Shown: piece by piece, positions 1 to 7,900 of the stretch | How the letters are laid out: every line of letters starts with the position of its first letter | Position numbering within the stretch: position 1 is the stretch's first letter | DNA from: Anaerobiospirillum thomasii | GTDB lineage: Bacteria > Pseudomonadota > Gammaproteobacteria > Enterobacterales > Succinivibrionaceae | DNA length: 64,000 nucleotides | Assembly (NCBI RefSeq): GCF_900445255.1 | Contig: NZ_UAPU01000007.1 | Location: forward strand, 698,001 to 762,000 | Reading direction: 5' to 3' | The notes under the pieces: generated by a model | Told to the model about the DNA's origin: nothing | The model's database searches: none | The model's input: only the letters and a program-made list of their open reading frames with translations | Made by a program: the position numbers and the translations under genes

Positions 1-111
1 ATATGAGCCGCTTGAAATTCTGATGTTAAACACATTCATCAAAATCGAGCCTACAATACCGACTACAACTAAAATGCCTAGCTGCATCAGTATAAACAGC
101 ATTATGCGCAT
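1..111 (-). CDS. htpX: HtpX membrane protease, N-terminal fragment (runs off left edge)
   Basis: The first 37 codons of a minus-strand gene are present. They read MRIMLFILMQLG, then a long hydrophobic stretch, ending in RISSGSY at the window edge. This resembles the start of HtpX, the zinc metalloprotease of the inner membrane that degrades misfolded membrane proteins: a MRI start, one N-terminal membrane segment, then a Ser-rich loop. A good Shine-Dalgarno sequence (CAGGAG) lies about 7 bases before the ATG. The HExxH active site would lie outside the window. The call rests on a short N-terminus, so another small membrane protein cannot be fully excluded. Confidence 0.7.
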   Translation of the reverse strand, partial: MRIMLFILMQLGILVVVGIVGSILMNVFNIRISSGSY

Positions 112-178
112 TAAAAACTCCTGTATAATGTCAAAAATTATTATAATATTACGATAAAAATTCTATCTGGGGTCGTTT

Positions 179-928
179 ATGCTACAGGCTGTTATTACAC
201 ATATAGACACAAACACTGAAACTGCAATTCTAATTACAGATGGTAAATTGTACAAGGCTAAAATTAGCAAAGACTTAGAACATATAACAGCTGGCGCTCT
301 GGCTCAAATTGAGATTATCTCAGCTCCGTCTTTATTCAAATATGGCGCATGCACCATCAAAGAGGCTCAAAACCTAAACTTTTATGATTTTAATACCAAA
401 CAATGCATAGCCACCACACAGAGTAATATAGAAAAGGATTTTGATGTTCTTGAGCGTATAGACGATTACATGATAGTTGCAGAAAGCTCTTCACTGCCAA
501 AAGCTATACAGATGATTATAGATGAGGGCTTAAAATACAATGCCAATATGCTCTACAACGTTAAAATCAGCCACAAATCATATCTTCTGAGCAAAAATGC
601 CCGCTTTATTGTCAGCGCCAAGCCTGCTATTGTTAAACATGATGAGATTGAGATGAAACCTGGCGTACATCTTGATTTTGATAAAAGAATTGTCAGACGC
701 AACAGCCCTAATGATGCCTCAACCCGCTATATAAGAGTGCTTTTAGTATGTCTGCTCATTATTGTTCTGCCAATACTTCTGCGCCTTGGCAATTTAGGAA
801 CTTTAAGCACTGACACCTCAATAATACTCTCATGCCTTGGTATTATGCTCTCCCTTGCAGCCGGCCTTTATGTCAACTACAACAAAGAGTGCATCTACAG
901 AGTAAAAGAGGCACACTTTAAAATCTAG
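179..928 (+). CDS. Unknown protein with two C-terminal membrane segments
   Basis: I do not recognise this 249-residue protein. Residues 1-180 are soluble and mixed alpha/beta in character. Two strongly hydrophobic stretches follow at about 187-206 and 213-233, so it is probably anchored by a C-terminal hairpin with both ends on the same side of the membrane. There is no signal peptide and no obvious catalytic motif. Residues 100-150 (PKAIQMIIDEGLKYNAN and after) resemble a small heavy-metal-binding or YbjQ-like fold only loosely. It is divergent from htpX with about 67 bases between the two starts, so the promoters share that gap. Confidence 0.6.
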   Translation: MLQAVITHIDTNTETAILITDGKLYKAKISKDLEHITAGALAQIEIISAPSLFKYGACTIKEAQNLNFYDFNTKQCIATTQSNIEKDFDVLERIDDYMIVAESSSLPKAIQMIIDEGLKYNANMLYNVKISHKSYLLSKNARFIVSAKPAIVKHDEIEMKPGVHLDFDKRIVRRNSPNDASTRYIRVLLVCLLIIVLPILLRLGNLGTLSTDTSIILSCLGIMLSLAAGLYVNYNKECIYRVKEAHFKI

Positions 929-976
929 AGTGCAGACAGAGACTTTAAAAGCACTCAAAGGGACAGGTGTGAGGCT

Positions 977-1535
977 TTAAATATTAATATTGCATGTGAG
1001 GGTATATACATGATTTATCTTATCTAAAGCCCACGCCTCATGGGTCTTTAGATACTCATGCAGCTCAAGAGTAAAATATACATAGTCAGCATCTTCTTTG
1101 ACGTAGTATGCTCCAAGGCGCTCTTTGGCAAAGTCCAGACCTTTTTTATTGCTCTGCCTGACAAAGATGGTAAAGAGCCTGATACCAAGTTTCTGCGCTA
1201 CCCCCCCCCATAGCCAAAAAACAGGCCTTTGTAAAGCCTGCAAATGGCTTTTTTACAAAGTAGTAGCCAAGATCGCACTGCCCATGCTCTATATCACTTA
1301 GATTAATAATGCCGCAGATGTGTCCGTCACACTTAAAACACAGACACAGCTTGTCAGTTCGCTCTTTTAGCGAAAGACAAAAAGCCATATGTTCATCAAG
1401 ATCTATAATATCCTGCTGCACCATATTTACTCTGACACTCTCAAGATTGCGCAGCTGCAATACCTTTTTTAAATCAGTTTCAGATAAATTTTTAAAGTCT
1501 ATAAGCTCTAGGGCGTGCATCTGTGATAGCTCCAC
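977..1535 (-). pseudogene. PseH-like GNAT N-acetyltransferase, out of frame at a G9 tract (probably phase-variable, off)
   Basis: Two overlapping reading frames make one GNAT protein. The upstream frame (1535 down to about 1210) gives IDFKNL, VLQLRN, DEHMAFCLSL and GYYFVKKPFAG. The downstream frame gives VAQKLGIRLFTIFV, then SNKKGLDFAKERLGAYY. The order and spacing match PseH, which acetylates the 4-amino group of a UDP-sugar in pseudaminic acid synthesis: N-terminal IDFTNL-like strand, LEFRN-like helix, then the acetyl-CoA region. The frames meet exactly at nine G on the coding strand (1201-1209). Eight or eleven G would restore a protein of about 185 residues; with nine, translation ends after about 129. 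The gene starts 2 bases after the stop of the YdgA-like gene. Its sugar substrate is inferred from family resemblance only. Confidence 0.7.
1201..1209. repeat. Homopolymer C9 (G9 on coding strand) inside the PseH-like gene
   Basis: A perfect run of nine C on the plus strand, in an otherwise AT-rich region. It sits exactly where the two frames of the acetyltransferase join. Runs of this length are classic slipped-strand contingency loci, for example in Campylobacter flagellar glycosylation genes. A second G9 tract occurs at 16082-16090. Confidence 0.9.
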
Positions 1536-1537
1536 AA

Positions 1538-2881
1538 CTAATCCTGCTCATCAGGCTCTGAGTCTTTTACATCCTGCTTTGTGCCATTGATATACAAAGC
1601 TCCATCTTTATAGCTTACAGATGAGCTGTAGCTGTCAAAACCTTCAGAAAATACGCCATTGACAGAAGCATTTTCCATATCCTTCTGATATGAAGGAGGC
1701 AGCGATCTTATAAAACTCTTGGCAAGATTAATGCTGCTCTGAACCTCAAAGCTACTTATACTCTTCCAGATCTCATCGACAAAAAACTCAACCTTAGCAT
1801 CAATCAGACTTTTATCTCCGCCGCTTACAAAGGAAAACTGTTTTAGATTAAAGCTAAAAAGCCCCTTGCCCAGCAGTGTCGCTACTGCCTTTTTGGCATC
1901 TTTGAGTTTAAGAGCCTTATCAATATTGCCAAGCATGATGCCATCAACATCAAAATTAAGCAGCATATTGTCAAGTTTTATGCCGCTTTGCACCCTATCG
2001 TTTTTAATATAAGGCATAAAAATACCTATGTTGCCGGCAGCATCAAAACCAAGAGCTGTTTTACCCTGACCTGCATCTTTAAGACTTAACTTACTGTTAA
2101 AGCCCTCAAGTGTAAAACGCTCACGCACCGACATATCCTTGACCTTCTCATCATTTTTAAAGCCAAGGGCATATACTGTGGAAAAATCAAGATCAAATAA
2201 TGACAGAGCAAAATTAATATTATCTCTAATGCTTTTCTTTTCAATATCTATGTTGGCTGAAAACAGAAGATCCCTAAGGGTAAAATTTAGGGCATTTTTA
2301 AAGTTGTATCTTGTATTTTCATTGCACAGAAGTCCTGCACTTTTAAGATCAACTTTAAGTGTTGATAAATCTTTTAGATCAAACACAGCAGCGCTTTCAC
2401 CTAAGGTACACTGCAAGGTCTCATAGCCTGCCTGTATTGGTTTTAAATTGATAACTCCGCCTGCACTCATACTAAAGGCCGAGCCTTCAAAGACGGCGTG
2501 ATAATCAATACTGTCTTTTGAAAAACCGCTTAATAGAGTATCAAGATTGCCATAGCCCCTTACAGGCTTTATATCGGTTCTAAAGGCAAGTATGCCAATA
2601 TTTAAATTAAGCTCAAAGGCGCCGTATATTTTATCTGTCTTATAAAACTGTGCCATGTTCTCAGACAGAGCATAGGCATAATTGACAACAAGCCTGCGTG
2701 AGCCAAAATATCCCTCACTTGAGGCTATATCAAAACTAAGACCTTTTACCTTGGACTGCACCTTGTTCAGAGCGCTTTCTATCTTGCTATCAAAGATATA
2801 GACAGCCCCCATAATCTGACCAAGACACAGTGATGAAACAAGTGCGGCTGTAATCAAAAGAGCAAGCAGGATTTTTTTCAT
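1538..2881 (-). CDS. YdgA-like DUF945 family protein
   Basis: This is a 447-residue protein beginning MKKILLALLITAALVSSLCLG, a signal peptide or signal anchor. The body is a long beta-rich repeat of the AsmA/DUF945 type, with recurring phi-x-phi strands and motifs such as FSLKQFSF-like segments and VDGIMLGNIDKAL. The family includes E. coli YdgA, a periplasmic-facing inner-membrane protein of poorly known function. I chose the internal Met at 2881 because it begins the signal sequence and lies 4 bases after the tyrA stop; the 14 upstream residues would overlap tyrA. It is probably translated from the tyrA transcript. The C-terminus is acidic (DSEPDEQD). Confidence 0.65.
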   Translation of the reverse strand: MKKILLALLITAALVSSLCLGQIMGAVYIFDSKIESALNKVQSKVKGLSFDIASSEGYFGSRRLVVNYAYALSENMAQFYKTDKIYGAFELNLNIGILAFRTDIKPVRGYGNLDTLLSGFSKDSIDYHAVFEGSAFSMSAGGVINLKPIQAGYETLQCTLGESAAVFDLKDLSTLKVDLKSAGLLCNENTRYNFKNALNFTLRDLLFSANIDIEKKSIRDNINFALSLFDLDFSTVYALGFKNDEKVKDMSVRERFTLEGFNSKLSLKDAGQGKTALGFDAAGNIGIFMPYIKNDRVQSGIKLDNMLLNFDVDGIMLGNIDKALKLKDAKKAVATLLGKGLFSFNLKQFSFVSGGDKSLIDAKVEFFVDEIWKSISSFEVQSSINLAKSFIRSLPPSYQKDMENASVNGVFSEGFDSYSSSVSYKDGALYINGTKQDVKDSEPDEQD

Positions 2882-2885
2882 AGCT

Positions 2886-4010
2886 TCAGCGTAATTCCTG
2901 ATATCTTGATAAAAGCATGGCACTTTCTTTTAAAAACATATCTGCATAATCGCCAAAATAATCTTTAGCCTCATTAAACCTTCTGACAAAGGTTTCGATA
3001 TCACCTTTTGCCACTACCTCAAGCTCCCTATTCAAAGCACAGGTATACTGACTTATAAGCCTGGCATTGTTTTTAGATGACATAATGATATCGCCATAAA
3101 GTAGTGGATCCTGGGCAAAAAGGCGCCCTACCATGGACAGCTCCAAACGGTAGATAGGCGATGACAAATCAAGAATCTGTTTGATATTGGCATTGACTGA
3201 ACTTAAAAATACACCATAGCAGTAGGTTGTAAAATGACGCAGTGCCTGAATAATAGACATGGCCTCATCATGTTCTTCTGCACTGTAGGTGCAGACGATA
3301 GCCCCAAACAGACGCATCTGCTCTGTCATAAATTCACATTTATCTGCCATGTTGACAGGTACATTGACCACAACCTGCTTTAAAAAGCTTTTGGTGTCGG
3401 GGCCGAACATTGGATGCAGCGAAATGCTGGGGCCAGCATAATGCTCTTTCATGATCTTTGTTACTGCTCCCTTGACCGAAGTAAGATCGCACAGCACTGT
3501 TTTACCATCAAGATATGGACAGAGCCTCTTTATAACCTCACAGGTAATATCAATAGGCACACTTACAATGACACAAAGAGCATTGGCCACAATAGTATCA
3601 ACCTGATCCCAGTCATCTTTTTCAAGGATCTGTACGTTATAGCCTGAGATTTTAAAGTAATGGGCAAAAAATGATCCCATACCGCCCCTGCCGCCAACTA
3701 TAACTATCTTGTCTCCTGCTGTTGCGGCACATGGATAGGAGCTTGCAGCACCCTGTACATATGACTGCTTTAAAAGACGCTTTAGAATGTCATCGAGCAT
3801 ATCGTGGGGCAGTGAATACTTTAAGGCAAGTTCCTTAAAATGCTCAATTAAATGCTTTTCACGTTCCTTTGAAAACAGATCAAGCTTATGCTCCTGCTTT
3901 ATCTGTACAGCTCTGTCAACAAGAGCATAGCGCCTTGATATAAGTTCAATAATACTGTCATCTATGCTGTCAATTTCCCTGCGTATTGACAAAAGCTCAC
4001 TCTCTTGCAT
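2886..4010 (-). CDS. tyrA: TyrA bifunctional chorismate mutase / prephenate dehydrogenase
   Basis: TyrA converts chorismate to prephenate and then oxidises it to 4-hydroxyphenylpyruvate for tyrosine synthesis. At 374 residues it is almost the same length as E. coli TyrA. Residues 1-90 are the AroQ-type mutase helices (LLSIRREIDSIDDSIIELI, RRYALVDRAVQIK). The NAD-binding Rossmann domain follows (VIVGGRGGMGSFFAHYF, near 105). The catalytic region has SVKGAV and LHPMFGP, and the C-terminal helices contain QALRHFTTYCYG. It lies 2 bases downstream of the MlaA-like gene and 4 bases upstream of the YdgA-like gene, so all three minus-strand genes probably form one transcript. No leader peptide or TyrR box was recognised. 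Confidence 0.95.
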   Translation of the reverse strand: MQESELLSIRREIDSIDDSIIELISRRYALVDRAVQIKQEHKLDLFSKEREKHLIEHFKELALKYSLPHDMLDDILKRLLKQSYVQGAASSYPCAATAGDKIVIVGGRGGMGSFFAHYFKISGYNVQILEKDDWDQVDTIVANALCVIVSVPIDITCEVIKRLCPYLDGKTVLCDLTSVKGAVTKIMKEHYAGPSISLHPMFGPDTKSFLKQVVVNVPVNMADKCEFMTEQMRLFGAIVCTYSAEEHDEAMSIIQALRHFTTYCYGVFLSSVNANIKQILDLSSPIYRLELSMVGRLFAQDPLLYGDIIMSSKNNARLISQYTCALNRELEVVAKGDIETFVRRFNEAKDYFGDYADMFLKESAMLLSRYQELR

Positions 4011-4012
4011 CT

Positions 4013-4825
4013 TTAGCCGTCGATCTCATCTAAAAATTCATCATCAAGATTTTCTTCTTTTAAGACAGGTGCATCAATACCCATGGCCTTGTTAACCTGA
4101 CCCTGCTGGTACATAAGATAAAAATCCCTGGTCTGTACATATGGATCAATGGCATTGTCAACAAGCCCCTCCTGCTCGATAAGGGCAGCTCTGGCATGAA
4201 TACCGCTTAGTGCAAAATGCACGGCATTTACATACCATGGGGTAAAGAAAAACGGAGCACTGTCAATGGTATTGCCCTGCAGTGCACGGCCTGTGGTCGG
4301 ACCATAGACAGGAATCATAAGATAAGGTCCCTGCTGCTGACCCCAGATACCAAAAACAGTGGCCATGGACATAGGCTTTCTCTCAATACCAAAGCTTCCT
4401 GCCACATCAAAAAGACCGCCTATTCCAATAGTTGAGTTGATTAAAACTCGTGAGAGTGAAGTTAATGAATCTTTAAAGCGCAGCACAAATATATTGTCAA
4501 CAGTTGATGTCACATCATCAATGTTTGTCAGAAAATTACCCACACCATCCTGCACAAATACAGGCAGTGCGGCATAGCCATGGGCTACAGGACGCAATAC
4601 ATATGAGTCAAAAATATCATAATTTAGATAAAAACCGCCACGGTTAACGCGCTCTAGTGAGTCAATGGCAGAACCTGCAAGCAGAGAATAACCGTAGTTG
4701 TAACTTTTCTCGCTGTTTTGAACACTTGTCTGACGCGGTGACATTGGATTTACAACACCAACCTGGGCATGCACCTGTGATATAAAAATACATGTGAACA
4801 TAAATGCGCAGAGGTTTTTAAACAT
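4013..4825 (-). CDS. mlaA: MlaA (VacJ)-family outer-membrane phospholipid transport protein
   Basis: MlaA removes phospholipid from the outer leaflet of the outer membrane and passes it to the MlaC-MlaFEDB system. Family features are visible: SLERVNRGGFYLNYDIFDSYV near the start of the mature protein, then DDVTSTVDNIF, FKDSLTSLSRVLINSTIGIGGLFDVA, and YLMIPVYGPTT. I chose Met 4825 because it starts a hydrophobic export signal (MFKNLCAFMFTCIFISQVHAQ). This ends in a VHA-Q type signal-peptidase I site rather than a lipobox with Cys, unlike E. coli MlaA, which is a lipoprotein. The C-terminal tail is acidic (LDDEFLDEIDG). No other mla genes are in the window. Confidence 0.85.
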   Translation of the reverse strand: MFKNLCAFMFTCIFISQVHAQVGVVNPMSPRQTSVQNSEKSYNYGYSLLAGSAIDSLERVNRGGFYLNYDIFDSYVLRPVAHGYAALPVFVQDGVGNFLTNIDDVTSTVDNIFVLRFKDSLTSLSRVLINSTIGIGGLFDVAGSFGIERKPMSMATVFGIWGQQQGPYLMIPVYGPTTGRALQGNTIDSAPFFFTPWYVNAVHFALSGIHARAALIEQEGLVDNAIDPYVQTRDFYLMYQQGQVNKAMGIDAPVLKEENLDDEFLDEIDG

Positions 4826-4979
4826 AAATGTATCTCTTTGTTTTGTTTTTACTATGATATTTTTGACAAATTCGCTCTTATTATCAGAAAATTGCAAGAT
4901 TTATCCTAAAGCAACTTAATAATTTTGCTATTATATTATAGAGTTTTTTTGTCAGCGCGTATAACAAAAGACAAATATT

Positions 4980-7900
4980 ATGGATCAGATCGATATTAAC
5001 GCCAGAAAGGCAGCCAGCGAAATGCAAAAAAACGCTGTCTCTGGTAAAGCAAAAAGTGAAAAAGTAGTCAAAAGCCCCACTATTAATATTCATGCTACAG
5101 CATCATATATTAAGGCACTGCAGACTTCGCAGGACAATCTGCCAGAGTCTTTGAACAAAGGGCTTAATACTTTAAAAAATAATCTGAGCATATACCTAAA
5201 TGCACCTGATAAAATTGAGGATGTGCCTGTTGACTCTACGCGCGAGTCAATGTCTACATTCAACAAACTGTCTTTACAGGTTATCTCAAGAGACAGTGCA
5301 CTGCAGGAGAAGGTAGCTCAGAATCTGTCTACATCAAAACGCCTGGTAAGAGCACGTGATGCCCAAAAAAGTCTTGAGCAGAGCTTAAACTCTATGCCTC
5401 AGGCTCTCAAAGAAGGTACAGGTGTAGGCCGCTCTCTGTCCAAATTTGTCTGTGAATGTCTTGTAAACCTTACCGATCCTCAGACAATTGGTGCAGGACT
5501 TGAACGCGATCTGGCCATGAGACAGATCTTTATACCGCAGGACAGATTAAACTCTCGCTCGGCAAGTGCCGTCAGCAAATCACTTGAACAGTCTATTGCC
5601 TTTATTGAAAGCAATCAGAAAGATGTCATAGCCCGCCTGCCTAAAAATGAATATGTGCAGGAAAAGCCAGGTGCCACCACACCGCAGACCATGACACGCT
5701 ATCTGAGAAAGGCACTTGATGAATTTCCTGATGATTCAACCTATCTTGATATTTTCAAGCAGAATCGTGATCGCACTGACAATGCCCCTTATGATGACAA
5801 AGTCTCTGAGGAGATTTCATCACGTATTCACTCATTGATTGCCAAGGCAGCACAGACTGCAAGACGTGGCAATCTGATTCCAAATTCAAGAAAAAATGCT
5901 GAAAGCACACCTGTACCTACAGAACAGGTTCGTGCCCAGGAGCGCACCTTCAACCGTCCTATACAGTCAGACGCTCCTATTGATGAAAATGTAAGCGCCA
6001 GAGAGCTGTCACTCTCTGAACTTTCAGCCCGCGCTGCCCGCCTGCAAAAGCAGTTCAGACAGGAGCGCATGCGCCTGGTGCAGGAAGGTAAACTTCCAAA
6101 TCCTGCAACTCCGCCTGAAAGCTTTACAGTAAACACTACAGCAAAAGAGGTTTTATCAAAAACCCTGAGTGAACCTGGCCCTGCTGAAAAACTGCAGACT
6201 GCAAGAGATCTGGCTTTACAGCGTGCCATAGTCGATACTTCAGCTAAAGCCCCTAATGTCGCCGATGACATGGCAACTGACATAAAAAATACCGTCAGTG
6301 CGCAAAAACCTGCAGTTACAGCAGATGAGGCTCATGTCAGCACTCCATCTGAACAGGCAAAAGCTGTAGCTGAAAAGACACTGATGCAGCAGGGAACCAT
6401 GCTTGATAAGGGCGTCAAGATTTCCTATACAGCAGCTCAGAACAATCTGTACGGAGCTATCAATATGGCTCCTGGCGAAACCATTGCCATTCAGACTCCA
6501 AGTCTTGAAACTCCTGCAGTAAAAGGTCCAGTTGAGCCGCAGAGTACTGTTGAGCCTACAAAACAGGAGCCACTGTCTCCTAAATCTTTAGTTGATGAAA
6601 TTACAGCTCAGCTTAAAAAGCAGCTGGCTGATGATATTGTCAAAACCATTGAGATGAAAACCTCAAATCTCAGTGAAAAACTTGATGATATTAAAGCCAC
6701 AGCTGAAGAGCTTAAAAACAAGGCTCAGAATCAGGAGAGCAAACTTACAAGCCTGGAAAAAGGTCTTATTGAAAATTCTGCAGCTATTGATGAGGCAAAA
6801 AAGCAGGCAGAGGAGATTTCAAAAGAGCAGGCCAAAGCCCTGCACGATATACAGAGTAAAGCACTTGAGGCCAAACAGAATGCCTCTGTCAGCCTGCAAA
6901 GCACCGCAGACTATGGCAGATATAACTTTACAACAAGTCAAAATACCAGCTCAATTCTTGAGCAGAAACTCTACAGTGGTGTAAATACAGCCTCTACACC
7001 AGTACATAATGAAGAGGCTTTAGAGCCAGAGCAGAATGTTAATACAACAAAACCTGCTCCACAACCTACAGATGAGATTTACGAGGATCAGACTCTGGAA
7101 GTAAAACCGCAGAACAAAGTTCCTGTTCAGGCAACAGATGATACTGCTGAGACTGATGCTGAAGAGATTAAACCTCAGAATAAAGTACCAGTGCAGACTA
7201 CAGAGGAGCCTGCCGAGGTTGAAGCTGAGGAAGTAAAACCACAGAACAAAGTTCCTGTTCAGGCAACAGATGATACTGTTGAGACTGATGCTGAAGAGAT
7301 TAAACCTCAGAATAAAGTACCAGTACAGACTGCTGATGAGCCTGCTGATGTTGAAGCTGAAGAAGTAAAACCTCAGAACAAGGTTCCAGTTCAGGCAACA
7401 GATGATACTGTTGAGACTGATGCTGAAGAGATTAAACCTCAGAATAAAGTACCAGTGCAGACTACAGAGGAATCTGCCGAGGTTGAAGCTGAGGAAGTAA
7501 AACCACAGAACAAAGTTCCTGTTCAGGCAACCGATGATACTGTTGAGACTGATGCTGAAGAGATTAAACCTCAGAATAAAGTACCAGTACAGACTGCTGA
7601 TGAGTCTGCTGATGTTGAAGCTGAAGAAGTAAAACCTCAGAACAAGGTTCCAGTTCAGGCAACAGATGATACTGTTGAGACTGATGCTGAAGAGATTAAA
7701 CCTCAGAATAAAGTACCAGTACAGACTGCTGATGAGTCTGCTGATGTTGAAGCTGAAGAAGTAAAACCTCAGAACAAGGTTCCAGTTCAGGCAACCGATG
7801 ATACTGTTGAGACTGATGCTGAAGAGATTAAACCTCAGAATAAAGTACCAGTACAGACTGCTGATGAGCCTGCTGATGTTGAAGCTGAAGAAGTAAAACC

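Noticed and set aside
5828-6283. Long reading frame antisense to the FliK-like gene
   Set aside because: It is a Ser/Ala/Arg-rich shadow translation of a real coding strand and has no domain resemblance.
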